Assembly (NCBI RefSeq): GCF_002443255.2
Contig: NW_019211456.1
Span: forward strand, 15,919,557 to 15,983,556
Source of the DNA: Varroa destructor
Lineage: Eukaryota; Arthropoda; Arachnida; Mesostigmata; Varroidae
Reading direction: 5' to 3'
Length of the DNA: 64,000 nt
Shown: piece after piece, positions 1-12,127 of the stretch
How positions within the stretch are numbered: the first letter of the stretch is position 1
How the letters are laid out: the number at the start of each line of letters is the position of its first letter
The notes under the pieces: model-generated
What the model was told of the DNA's origin: nothing
The model's database searches: none
Seen by the model: only the letters and a program-made list of their open reading frames with translations
Program-made: the position numbers and the translations under genes

Positions 1-280
1 GTACGGTTCGTTCGGTCTAATGCCACTGTTCGAAACACTCAGTATTGCGTTGAGGTCAGGTTTTTTTAATAACTGGAAGTAAATACAGATGAAATCAGTG
101 GATATGAAGTAGGCCAATTGAATCCATTGAATGTATTCGCGTAGACACAAGTTGTCAGTAGAGTATACGGATCTTATTTTAGCTTCGTTTAATACTACGA
201 TGAATGAATATGGCACAAACTGTTTAACATAAGATCGGAAACACCCAAAAACCTACCCATCTCTATGAGATAGTTTGGTT

Positions 281-329
281 TTATTTAGACTATTTTTTTT
301 TTATTTAGACAACTAGTTTTTATTTAGAC
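281..329 (+). repeat. three-copy short interspersed direct repeat
   Basis: The 10-mer TTATTTAGAC occurs at 281-290 and 301-310, and a third copy, TATTTAGAC preceded by T, lies at about 319-328. They are separated by T-rich spacers. It looks like slippage of an AT-rich sequence. No function is evident. Confidence 0.7.
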
Positions 330-1639
330 GCATATTCAGATAGTAATAAAAAAAGGTAGGGGGAGAAATGTAGAAGCACGTTTCTATGAGGATACCAAAT
401 TTTGGGCTTAGTTCCATCAGCGATTGAAAATATCAGCTGATGTTTGTAATCCCTCAATATACATAAATATTACAGCTCTATAGGAAACTTGTTCGGCTGA
501 TGTAGTTACTTTGGGATCCGCGTGGCATTTGGAAAGCCAATGAAAAAAACCTCGAATCTACAGTTCAGAGCGGTCAAAGGCTATAACTGGTGTACAGTTT
601 TACTTACATTCCAATACCATAGTGTTTCCCTTCTATATATATATATTTACTATTTAACCACTCGCCAGAGGAAGCCATATAAAATTTAGATAATAAACTA
701 CAAAAACCGATTTGCTTAATTGAAGAGATCAATTTTTGTTCTGGGGCTTTTGTAGTGGAACATTGTATTGTTAACGTCAGCCTAGCTTCGCTTAAACGTC
801 AAAGGCTTCATTGCCGCTAAGTAAGTTTGAAAGCAAGTGTTTTCTTCACATACGTTTCCCCTCTTCACGAGAGGTTTACGCTAAGGTCTATTAACATTTC
901 TTCACTAGAAACCTATTTACCTGGAACACTGTTTGGAACAATGTTAAAGTAGATCGTACGGTACGATCCCTGTTTGCAGTAGATTCATACATCTAACAGT
1001 ACAAGGTGAATTTAAGAAGACTGCGCAATCGAATCTTCATTAGATTTAGAATTAGATGTCTCTTCAACATAATCACCCTTATTGTATCAAAAAAGGCTAA
1101 TTATTTATGGATTTATAATAGTTTAGCTCAGTTAGTTTTTAGTTTATGTAATTATCGTGGTAACAGAATAATGATCAGACCAATTTTACAGATATATGTC
1201 TCATGAACTCAAGTTATTTTCCAGCAAGAAAAATAAGGCTCAATACCTAAATACAGTCAGTTAAGAGGAGTTATTCTGCCTGCAGTCAGCTAGCATGTAT
1301 TCGTTTTTAGGTAAAATATCTGTGACTTAATGTATTGTCAAACGGTAGAAAACGCGTAGCTCTGGATAATGGAACCTTCCAGTTTCTCCATAGGGTACAT
1401 TTCAGGTTGCTTGAGCTAACCAGAGAATATGTTTTTTTACAGCGAATTTGTTTCCTTTTTTCTAAGACGCTACCTTTATATGCACAAACATTCGGTGGGC
1501 AGCTTGGAATTATTCTAGCCTTTAAGATAGCAGCGTTTAGGTTGAGACAAACACTTACTACAGACTCGATGCATTTGTTCAGATTTCTTGTTCAGATCGG
1601 CCTTAAACCGCTCACTTCAGAGCCAGTTGCTACAGCACA

Positions 1640-1685
1640 GATATTGTACATTATTGTAGAGATATTATAGATATTGTACATTATT
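1640..1685 (+). repeat. short direct repeat, 16 bp x 2
   Basis: GATATTGTACATTATT is present at 1640-1655 and again at 1670-1685, 30 bases apart. This is probably a local duplication. Confidence 0.7.
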
Positions 1686-3504
1686 CGAGGTAGTAGGAAC
1701 AGAACCAGGAGACACGCGCGTTCGAAAAAGTTCCAGTAGCTTTATGGAAAAAAATTGAACATTTATGAGCTTAAACATTACTTGCATGTAGCCGTTTAGG
1801 AATCTGTTATGTTAGTTTTTTTAGAGATCAACGAATAACTCTGAACTCAAGATGGGTCCAGCCTAAGTACAAGATATGCGCTAACTTTCATCGAAGTTTG
1901 TTGATGATAATCTTAAATTGAGTAATTACAAAAATTAATCTTCTTGCTGGGATCTACGTTGAAGCACGTGAGCGTTATGCAGGCCAGCATCGAATCGTGT
2001 AGCGACCATAATCTTCTGTAGTCCATACACAGCTTCATGAATACGGTAACTGACAGCATCCGTGGACGTCCGCCAGCGCTGTTCTGGCGATTGCAGTATT
2101 TTTTTTTCGGTGAAAGTTCTGTCTCTAATACGTACTATGAGATGCAATTTTTATATTCATTACCGGTGTATTATCGAAGTAGGACATATAACTTCTACTC
2201 GTTCCTCTGTCTGCCATTTGTGAATTTAGGTAACCACAGTAATCTCTGGCGTATAGGCTGTTTACTTCATCACTTGCAATATGAAATCGACGAAACGCTC
2301 TAGATCGAGTCTATTCTGATGGTCATCTATATTATTGCTTGTTGTCTGGTGTGTTTGAGTTACTTACTTGTAGTTACGTTACGGTATGTAACATTTAACT
2401 GACGTTACCATTAAAAACCCCAAGGGACTATTCAAATATCGCATCATATTTCGTACTTGCTATGGGCGTGCTAAAATCCTTTGGATGACAGCCGTGGACA
2501 CTAAAGGCCTGTGCATTCCTTTAAATACGCGGTTCTCGTAGTTAAAAAAAAACACGTATTTCACCTGTAGTCGCCCTCTTATATGAGACACTGCCTGTCC
2601 AAAACGCGGAGTCCTTCTCCGTACCCATGGCCATCTTCCAGTTCGACTGTTGCTATTATTAGCAATAGCAATAAGAAACAGTTTTCATATTATGTAAAGC
2701 CAAATAATTCCTACCCAATTTCGGTTGATCAAATTAATAGAGCCATCTCTATTCAGTACTTCTATATAGAACTGGATACCCAAATTCGAACGAACGTTGG
2801 CGGGCTGTTTGTCGTAGCAAATATGTGTTCATCCACCGTTCTGGCTACTTGAAGAAAGCTAACTCTATCTGAGGCAAAACAGCAGGTGCATCATAGCAAA
2901 GAACATGGCTTCATTTTTGGAAAGCTTGTATGCTAGGCACATGCCCGCCAAAATTGAAAACCTTTTTTTGTCCGAAATCGAAGATCTATGGAATTATCAG
3001 CTTTCATGCGCCTTAAGAAAACACTACAGAAATTTTTATGTGGTTAACGAAGTAGCAGTCGTTTTGAGGAGAAGAATGTCAATGAATGAATGAGTTAAAC
3101 TCATTTATCTACCTTTGTCAGGTAACATTCCTATTCCTCCAGATAACATGAAATATGTTTATAGACATACTTAGCATATTGAGCTCTATATGCTACCTTA
3201 CGCCATACACATGACAACTGCACGAGCCTGGCTAAAACTAACGTCATAAGGCGGTCCCTAAAATAGAAGATCCAGAATTCACGAGGTTACTTATTTAGGA
3301 CCTACCAATGCTTGCATTATACATGATACACTATGATACCGCCATCCTTCGTTTAGTCACTAAGCAAGACTATCCAGCTGTTAAACTTGTGGGCGGCGAG
3401 AAGTATGACACCGGTCACAAGGTTGCTTACACCTGGCATAAGTATAATATTCATCAGATTGATGAAACTCCTTCCATGAACCTCCCAGCGCGTTACTATA
3501 CCTG

Positions 3505-4519
3505 TCAAATTTGTTTGAGGTTCTGAATGCTATGGTTCCAGTTTGACAGGATTTGGAATTCATCTCTACGAACTTTTGATCCAACTAGGTTTTCCTGGAC
3601 CAGTTGATATGACGACACATTGTGACAACAACGAAAAGCCGTGTCGATAAACCTGTGACGGCTTGTCCAGTGTAAGATCAAGGCTCTTTTGAAGAACGAC
3701 GCCGTTATTCGCTTCAAATGCTCATCATTTTTACTGTGAGATCATCCTACATTCAGCTCATACAATAGGTGGATATTGGCGCAACTCTGAAGTCACAAAG
3801 CGGCTGCGGGAAACATCGGTAGAGGCTAAGTGTTGAACACGAAACTATTAAGACCTTTCTATTACTTTTCTATAGTATGTTGGGAGAAATTTTGGTTCTA
3901 TTCGAGGTTAGCAACCCTAGGCAAGCAAGTCGATTCACATATGTTAGCGCTCGCTCCGTAAGACAGAACGCTGGCAGCTTCTAATAAATAAGACTAAATT
4001 AAGACTGCACAAATAAAAGGGTACAGCCGAGGGCAGCTTTGGAATCTACACAAGCTCTGTAGGTATTCTGCCTAGGGCAGCTTAAGGTTCGCTTGATATC
4101 GGCAAGCAGGGTCTTGTATGCCATTTCCCTCCTGAGCCCGTGTTGTTGGGTATCGCACTCACATTCTCCAGAAAGACGTTTAGTTTCCCTGTCAGCAGAT
4201 ACGAGAGAAGTCGATAGCAGCAGCTTTTCTTCGTAATTTCTCGACTCGGGTCGTCTTGGCTTTTTGGAATAACACGAAGCGTTGCATCCTGCCAATAATA
4301 GGGAAACAGTTCGGAACGAAAACGTTCATTGAACAAAGCTGTTAAGCACAGCGTCAGCTCTGCGGCGCAGTGGAGACTTTTGCACCGATGATGAAAGCGT
4401 TGGAAGCAAGGCTCGCCATGGCCTATAGAGCGTCGAAAAACTTCTCTCCGAGAGTCAGAATGTACTGCTGGTCTCTTGGTCAGATTTATGCCACCACAAG
4501 CCGTATTCCAATGTCGCAC
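3505..4519 (-). pseudogene. decayed reverse transcriptase of a non-LTR retrotransposon (R1/Jockey-like LINE)
   Basis: Pieces of the reverse transcriptase domain occur in the right order on the minus strand but in different frames. At about 4342-4240 the translation reads ALFNERF..LFPYYWQDATLRVIPKSQDDP, then a YRLLS..GKL block. This matches the family pattern of FP..W..A....IPK.....YRPISLL...K. At about 4150-4085, in another frame, QQHGLRREMAYKTLLADIK resembles the GFR.....A...L block and is followed by a VDSKAAL stretch like the D..AAFD motif. At 3768-3735 a damaged copy of the catalytic Y-x-D-D box remains: LLY is intact, both aspartates are lost and a frameshift follows. At about 3550-3510, SNWNHSIQNLKQI resembles the downstream W..HI.....K segment. 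Spacing between the blocks fits an intact domain. Stops and frameshifts make it inactive. No endonuclease domain, ORF1 or tail was recognised. The exact clade is uncertain. Confidence 0.72.
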
Positions 4520-7500
4520 AAAACCATGATGTTATTCTCTGCATAACGCGGGATAATGTTTTCACCTATATGATTGTAATACATTGAGATTCGCTTATTG
4601 GGGCAGCCACGGCCCGTTCTCTTCTACGCAAAACAGTGGGTGGAGTAAAATCCTGCTAAGTTGAATGGGTCGATTAAAAAAGAAGAGGAATATCAATTGC
4701 CAATTTGTCGATTGGATAAGCTTCAACGATTTGCCCATCCAAGCAATGTTTGAAACTTTTCCCTTTTTTTTTGTTTAAATGTTTTGGTCGTTTACTTTTT
4801 TTGATTTTCTAGCCTGCTATGAGCCCAAGATTGATTTCGCTGAAATTCTTTCTATGTGACGTTCCTGAACTACACTTGAGCATTTACTAAAATCATTCGA
4901 CGAACCATCACGATTAAAATATTATTTGCGTATTAAAGAATGAATATTTTTGAAAATGGCTTGTTAATAGTTTAAGTTTCGAATTAAAGTCGACCTAAAT
5001 CGCGATGAATGCTAACTGTCTCGGACAAACACAAAAACTTATCTTAAGTTTTTGTTGATACGGATCCTTTTGATAAACTTGAAATGACATAGATAATTTT
5101 AAGTTGTCCACCTACACTGGCCAATGACACGCGCTTAGGTAAAGGTGCATATGACACCTTTTTCCCATTGCTGGGCTCTGATTAGGGTTCAAAGATATAT
5201 AGTGTTCCGACGTAATTTTTAGAGACCGCAATCTGAAGACTGGAAATGTTAGCCAAAGAAATACTATAGGGTACAGGTTCATTAAAGAGCGAAGCCTCTT
5301 CTGCCTCTGTCCGACAGTTGCACATCTTAAAACGACCGATTTTCAATTTCTCGGATATTACGTTTTACATATATGTTCGTTATTACGTGTGTCGTGTACA
5401 TTTATTTGGGAAAACTAACGCTGGACCGGCTGCCAACGAATGTGTCTGAAACAAATAAGCACTCAAGAGTTACTGAACACTTTTAGACGTAAGATGGGGT
5501 TGCCGGTGAGTGAAGCACCGTCGGGTGTCTCATATCACTAAGACAAATACTTAGACGTGAAGCTCACTACATGTGAAAATTTCTTAAAAGAAAAAACTGT
5601 TTGAAATATGCTTTCGGTCTTAACGGAAGACGCCTATTTTGCCGCGGATAGATAATGCGTGTTCGAATAACAACGAAGACATCCTTGAAATAAAAGGCCA
5701 GTGAACGTTTCTTCAATTGACCTTTTCATCAACGGTAAAGGGGCAGTGGGCGGTAGGGGACGACCTAGTGCTTCGTGTTCAATAGTAAATAAAAAAAGGA
5801 GGATGCAAAAAGCCTCTGTGTTAAAGCTTCTTCACTGAGCAGTTCTGATATTTATAATAGAAAAGTAATAAGTCTGAGGTCTTCGTCGGCTGTGTAACTC
5901 GAGTCTTTTCATAAAAAGAATCTCACAATTCCAAACGGGAAGATCAGTATCATTAAATAAGCGTGTTTGTGATTTCTGACTGAAGTTGCTGACTTATTTT
6001 TTTTATAAATATTCCACTTTGCGACATAAACCTGTTTCGAAGTACCACTGCGACTGGCAACAACGTAGATCGTCGATTTCTGGTTACAAAGGAGGTTTGC
6101 CTTCATATTTAGATAACTCTATCTAGATAGATATCTAGAGATATTTGGCTTCCTATGGATTTGAGCTCAAAATGCCCGACTGACAGGCAAAAGTGTTACT
6201 TCTCCATTGTTTATTAGCAAATTGAAAAAGCTGCAAATCTTCTCGATTTAGCTGGCGCACTTGATATCTGCATCAAAAGTACAATAAAATACCCCCATGG
6301 CATATCTATATTTTCTCTTAATAAGAAACTAAACAAATTCGGACGCTTTCCCGCGAGGCGTCCCAAAAAAGATACTCCACCATTACTTATCAATACGTTA
6401 TCAAAAATCACTCGATGCATCAAAAGGTGCAATATTTTGGGTGAAATGAGTGAAATCTAGCTGCAGCCGTAAATCGAAATTCTCTTAAATGCCTTAGAAT
6501 TGCTCAGTTCTTTTTTTTGAAACTCTGTTATGGTGTTGTAGGCAGGCGGACGAAGTGTATCATCGGTCGCAGAGGAAACATTAAAATGGCAAAACTATTT
6601 GTTACTAGCCGATGGCCCACATTCTAGTACATAACTCGGATCAGGCTTTTCCTGTTTGGCCTCGTGTTCGTCGGTCCTCCCCCAAAAGTATATTCCCGCC
6701 TTCGCCTTACGTAGAAACACACATACTTGATGAACACATCCATGTTTACTTTTCGTATTTTCGCCAGTCGCTAAGTTTGCTTAACTTGGTCAAACAGACT
6801 AGCCCGTTCCAGACGCAAGCCTCGTTTATCACTGGAAGCACGTCGTATTGATAAATGAAGTCTAGCCAATACGTATGCCCTGTCACAGCCTATATTTAAA
6901 TGAAATATAATATCAAAATGTATATTTTTTTGCCCTTTACTAATGAGTCTGAGGAGATAAATGTTAATTTAAGAAGTAACATTACGTTCTACGATAACCT
7001 GTATCACGTTTCAGTAAAAATGTAAACATGGTTCACTCGTTACACGTGTAGTTTGTTAAAAGCTTTTTGCCATCTCTGACAGCTCTATATAATGATACGG
7101 CACAGAGAACCACGCTTTAAACAAGTTCTAAATGTTTCGTATCTGAGACGGACGACTTGATAGACTGATGATATGCTGGTCACAATAAAATGGCGCCATG
7201 TAAGCCACGGCCATTTTCGATTCACCGCATATTGACTTAACAAGAATTAGTTACGCCTATTTGGTTGGCAGGTGCATTTTAAACACAGTTTTGGCGACAA
7301 GCCGTCTCCACGGCGCGCACCCTTCAACCGTTCAGAATATACGACTTCACAGAAAAGCCTTATATTGCAAAAGCAGGCGCAGACTTCGCAGAGAAACAGA
7401 ACCGACGGGCTAGTTGTAGTGTCGTAAATCTAACTTGAGCTAGATACTCGCGGTTTTGTCCAATATGAATACGTTCTTATCGTATACCTTGACTTTATCG

Positions 7501-8040
7501 TATATATTTGTTGTGAGATAAAGAAACGTCAGATATAGATGGACGGTCCACCCGAGCATAGGTGAGGGCACCGAGCTCGAACGGGGATAGCCATGAAGAC
7601 ATGTGTTTATTTTCTAGTGAAAACTCTGTGGTTTTTGAAATTTTTTAATGATGTTTTTGATGAGTTTTTAAATTCAGCTTATCGCGTAGCTAAGCTTCAA
7701 TATCATCACATTTCCTACCCACAATATATTTTAACTTGGCTTTCGTCGTTCGACAGACATTATTACTACACCCACAGTGAAGGTATTGGCGTTGAAAAAT
7801 ATCAGCTTTTAAAAAAGGAATACACGAAATTTACACATGTATTTGAACGGCTTGATCTAAGTCTGCGTTAACACCTACGTAATATTATTCCAGAAGTATT
7901 GTTTTTCCACTCGCGAGCATGCGAACATAAACCCATACACAATCGAAAAGCAACGGCACAATCACAATGTGTAACGTCATAGATCATATACAGTAGCTTA
8001 ACAGGTTCTCAACTAGCACTTAATTCAACGAACACTAACA
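4520..8040. other. intergenic DNA, no gene recognised
   Basis: AT-rich sequence with only short open frames and no family motifs. The 5' part of the LINE fossil, upstream of its reverse transcriptase, would lie just above 4520, but I could not identify an endonuclease there. Confidence 0.5.
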
Positions 8041-10640
8041 GCGTGATCCGGCACGACGGATCGTAGTGGCCCTGGCATTCTTTTATTCACCATCGGACTT
8101 TTCCGGCGACGGAAATAAAAATATCTTTCTTTTTCATTTCAGCGCGCCGTTTACATCATTGCCGTCGTTTATGTAGCTGCACCTCAATAGCTACAGGGAT
8201 TCGTATCTTCACGTATACGAGCTACCGCCAGCGACACGCCAACGCATAAATAGTATAGAACAGCAATAACAAAGGCACCGTTTAGGAGTCGGTTGAAGGT
8301 TGGGCTTTAGTCGGCGTTGTACAGCCGTATGAAGCCGTACACGCATCTGGCAGTGCTGGTGTTACTCTCGATGCAGGTGGATATGTTGACAGACATAGAA
8401 GCAATTTCCGACTCGCGTCGTTGTCCATATTTTCGCACGAAGGCTACTGCCGCTGCTGCTGTTGTTCACGTTGTCGTTTCTGTTGTTTTCCTAAAACAGG
8501 AATTCCTAACATTACTGCTGCTGCCGCTGCCTGCTCTATTTCGGTCCTAAAACGTTAGGCCGTGAAGGTCGGCTTGTGACTGGCTTTTTCCGTTCTCGGA
8601 GGCGGTACCAGGGGCAGTCGCCTAAATATTTCGCTGTGGGGCATCCTCGTTGTCGCCTGCGTTCCTGGCCGAGTGCGCCTGTTAACAGACTAGCAAAGGC
8701 CTGGCCAAGCTAAGGTTTTGGGAAAAACCGCTACCGAAGCATCTGCCAAGCAGAACAATATAGACAACCTCGGCTGGCGAAGGCGCCTATCCAGCCACGT
8801 GAACGAGGATGGGAACGACGAAGACAACTGTCTTTTCTTTCTCTACAACGAACACGAGCAACGAAATGAGCTAGCTAACGGTACGATGGGATGGAATAAC
8901 TAGGTATGGAGTAAGGAGGCATCAACGCTGTAAATGCGCGTACACAACGGCCGCTAGACGACTCAACGATGGCTGCTACCTGCCGCCAAGCTGGTCGACC
9001 TCGATGCCTCGACCAGCATCGCTGCTGTCGTGGTCCTCTACGCCAGTGCTGCCGCTAGTGGAAGACAAAAGGGCATTTCGGGAAGCAGCACCAACAGCCG
9101 GATACGTTATAGGATGGGCGTCATGAGGTGAAACGAATGGCCATAGCCTGACATGATTCTACCATAGCGGAAACGAAGCGAAGACCGACGCCAGCGGGTG
9201 TTCGTCAAGAATTTCTTTGTAGCGAAGGCAGCGAAGCAGAGGGAGAGAGAAAGAGGCAGGGCTCTGAGATTGCCACACGTACGTTAGCGTGCCGTTGACT
9301 CTACAGCTCGGAGCCATAGGGTTCAGGCGGTCAGCGGCCCGGTGAACGTTCAGTCAGGAAAGCAGTGAGCCAGCGTTGAAAAACCCGTCTCCCTCTTCGC
9401 CTGCTACGAGCCTAATTCAGCCTGCAGTCATTGCTGCCAACGACGAGGAAAGTCATTAACATGGCCTTTTTAATTAGCAATACCATTACCCGCTGCTCTG
9501 CTTTGAGAGGTTCGCCGCCGTGTAGCCGCTTACGGGCTCGTTCTTTGGACATTCGTTGTTATTTTAAAGAGACATGCAAGATCGAACGTGTGGGTGAGCG
9601 GGCGAACGAGTTGTGTGAAAGGCGAAGGGACGCCACGAGTCTGGAGCTAGTAGCTAAGCGAAGAAGAAACGCCCAGTGCCAGAGACACAGAGAAAGCTCG
9701 AGAGATAGGGAGAGAAATAGATACAGCTTGTGTACGTGGGTGTGCAAGTATCGAGGCTAGTCGAAACAAAATGACTGTGGCCAGCTAGAATGTGGCGAAG
9801 TGAACGCAAAGACAGAGAAAGCCTGAGATGGACAGAGGGCGGGAGAAGCAACCAGGATACCACGAGAGTTTTGTGGTCAACGCTGAGAGAAATAGGATCA
9901 GAGGATTTAGGGCGATAGGACAGTATACCGTACAGCATGGCATAGTCGGTAGGTTCAAAGGAAAGCACGATAAAACGTAAAGGGAAGCACACAGAAGTAA
10001 GATGGTGATGGAGATGGTTGTATTACGAAACGAGCATAGCAGCAGACGCAGCCTGAACATAGTTCACAGACACGAAGGGATTTAAGCAAAAGGCACACTC
10101 TACCGTTACGATACCATCGTGTACGGTAAAGACGATGCTATGAAACATCGAGCGCAAGGAAGGACCGACAAACGCGCGAGCAACTGGCCAAATGTGCCCT
10201 GCAACCAAAACAACATTTTAGTAGCCCGACGGTCAAAAGCGTGCGACAGCAAGAGAGTAACTATTAGAGACGGTGACGCAGGACTAGTAAGCAGCACCCC
10301 AAGCCAATCCCGACCATCGTCATTTTCAGCCACCACCTCCGTATTTTCGCTTGTACTTGGAGGCCAGGAACGTAGTGAGCATAGCTGAGAAAAGACTGCT
10401 TTCAACGTCTGGATACTTACAGTAGTAAACAACGTAATAGATTTCGATGAGACAGCGATGGGTTAGGACAGACGAAAAAACATAAATAGGCAATGAGGGA
10501 AAACGTACTGCACGGTTGAGCCCGATTGACGAATAGAGAAAAGATAGAAGGGGCGACGGAATTATGCGCTAACGGCCAGCAACTGAAACAGCGTCCCGAC
10601 GCGCTTCTCTGAAATTTGCTACTGCTGGTGTCGCAACTGC
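8041..10640. other. GC-richer, CpG-containing island (A)
   Basis: Compared with its flanks this stretch is visibly GC-rich and CpG-containing. The plus strand is purine-rich (GA runs) from about 9180 to 10560, and trinucleotide GCT/GCC tracts occur around 8445-8530. Open frames overlap on both strands, as expected when stop codons are rare, so frame length says little here. It may hold a promoter, a noncoding exon or a coding first exon (see 8329-8376). No conserved protein was recognised. Confidence 0.45.
8329..8376 (+). CDS. candidate first coding exon with signal peptide (unproven)
   Basis: An ATG at 8329 opens a peptide beginning MKPYTHLAVLVLLSMQ, a basic residue followed by a hydrophobic core as in a secretion signal. 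A possible splice donor (CAG followed by GTGGAT) comes after codon 16 at 8377. Small first exons of this kind are common in arthropod secreted and cuticle genes. The frame can also be read without splicing to a stop at 8548-8550 (73 residues), but that extension is low-complexity. A weak TATA-like CATAAATAG lies at 8245-8253. No downstream exon was identified, so this is a suggestion only. Confidence 0.2.
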
Positions 10641-10892
10641 AACAGATATGCAGTGATGAAGTTGTTAATATTACCACCAGAATACTCTGCTATGCATTTG
10701 TGCAATAGGAATACAGTACTACGTCGTACTAGGTTGTATGTAAACTGTCATTTTATGCTTGCCGTGGAATCGCACACCCTAAGATTAGTCTTAAGGCAAA
10801 AAGGTTCTCATTCCATTTTTGAACCACTCGTCTGTAATAATCGCCTGTGCAGCAGTCTCTCGTCCAACATTTATTTATTTCTAAGACATTCG

Positions 10893-11022
10893 CGTGCTAA
10901 TTATATATATATAGGTATATATATATATATACGCTCGTATATATTATATATATACGTTCGTATATATTATATATATACGAGCGTATATATATATATATAT
11001 ACGTTCGTATACAAGCTGCGTT
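10893..11022. repeat. AT dinucleotide tract with nested inverted repeats
   Basis: Runs of alternating T and A are interrupted by CGCTCG, CGTTCG, CGAGCG and CGTTCG cores, so successive segments are reverse complements of each other (for example TATACGCTCGTATA against TATACGAGCGTATA). The tract can form cruciforms. Open frames running through it are artefacts. Confidence 0.8.
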
Positions 11023-11551
11023 ATTATTTGAGATAGAAGTTCTTCATATCATTTGAAGCTTTACCAAAAATCAGGAAAATAATCAAGCTTTTCTATTATG
11101 ATGAAGGAGCTAGGCTGCAGTGAACGGAAGCATTGTGATATCACAACATTAGTTGTCGGTACTCAATTTCATAGTAAGCTAAATGCCACTGTAAATCTCG
11201 TTAGAGCATACCATAGGTTAAAGGAACGCACATATAAATGCTCAAGTTCTTTTGCGTTTTGATTATACCTAGTAATTCCGTTCAAGCTAGTTTAGCATCT
11301 CAGCTATCCGATAACTACCTGCTAAGTATATTTCTACAAAGTTTTCTTCCTGTCGTACGGCCTTTTTTCAGTACACGTAATGTAATAGTATCAACGTTAA
11401 GTAAATACACGGTAGGCTAAATTGCCCAGGTGAGTCTAGAGATAATTTACTCAAATTGATGTACCGTCGATCTTGAGCACAGCATTTAGGAAAACAAAAA
11501 GCTGAACGCGGCAAATATGGTAATAAGTTGACACTTGTGCACTGTTTTCTC

Positions 11552-11578
11552 ATACGACTGAATATAATTCAGTCGTAT
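11552..11578. repeat. perfect inverted repeat, 12-bp arms, 3-base loop
   Basis: Arms ATACGACTGAAT and ATTCAGTCGTAT flank ATA. It lies about 500 bases beyond the troponin T stop codon and about 275 bases beyond the candidate polyadenylation signals. It is too short for a microRNA precursor as it stands. Its function is unknown. Confidence 0.8.
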
Positions 11579-11851
11579 AGTCTCGTAGGCCTATAAAGCT
11601 AGAATATAAATCACCCTTATTGTATCACCCTTATTCGTCATTTTTCGACTATAATATTCAAATGAACGCACAATTACTTCCCGTTTTTTGCCTAAAGCGA
11701 AAGATCTGTAATAATTACCTATTAACGCTATTTCCTATGTTTACAAAAGAAACACATGTTTAAAAAACGAGTCCTACATTTTAGGAAGAAGCACATACGT
11801 ATGTGACAAGCGGTAGCGCCAGCGACAAGTCGTTTGTCAATTAGGTTGTTT

Positions 11852-11874
11852 TTTATTCACTTAGCGCCTTTATT
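11852..11874 (-). promoter_or_regulatory. candidate polyadenylation signals for troponin T
   Basis: Two AATAAA hexamers on the minus strand, at 11874-11869 and 11857-11852, lie about 200 and 217 bases after the troponin T stop. This is a reasonable 3' UTR length. Either or both could be used. Confidence 0.55.
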
Positions 11875-12073
11875 AGCTTGCTGTATTTTTATCACTTTTG
11901 CTAGGTTAGGAGACTACAGAGGTCTATTCGTTAGCTGCACAACTCCCGCCATCGCTGGTAGTTTAATATTCGTGTAGAACAGCGGCACCTTTTTGCCTTT
12001 GGTCTAGATGTGCTCAGGAAGACTACGAGTGGGGGGCGGTAGACCACTATCAAATCTTAGAAGTGTTTTAAAT

Positions 12074-12127
12074 TTACTCTTCTTCTTCTTCTTCTTCTTC
12101 TTCTTCTTCCGCTTCTTCCTCCTCAGC
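12074..12127 (-). CDS. up: troponin T coding exon 6 (poly-glutamate tail)
   Basis: Codes AEEEEA followed by eleven glutamates and TAA. Ten of the eleven are GAA, so the coding end is a perfect trinucleotide run. The acceptor is TTTCAG at 12133-12128. Confidence 0.9.
   Translation of the reverse strand, partial: AEEEEAEEEEEEEEEEE

Larger units (their letters stand above)
1..3504. other. AT-rich intergenic DNA, no gene recognised
   Basis: I see no recognisable protein. Open frames are short and lack family motifs. It contains two small local repeats, listed separately (281-329 and 1640-1685). Confidence 0.6.

Noticed and set aside
10653..11036. 127-residue plus-strand open frame ending in alternating Tyr/Ile
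   Set aside because: The C-terminal half simply translates the TA dinucleotide tract.
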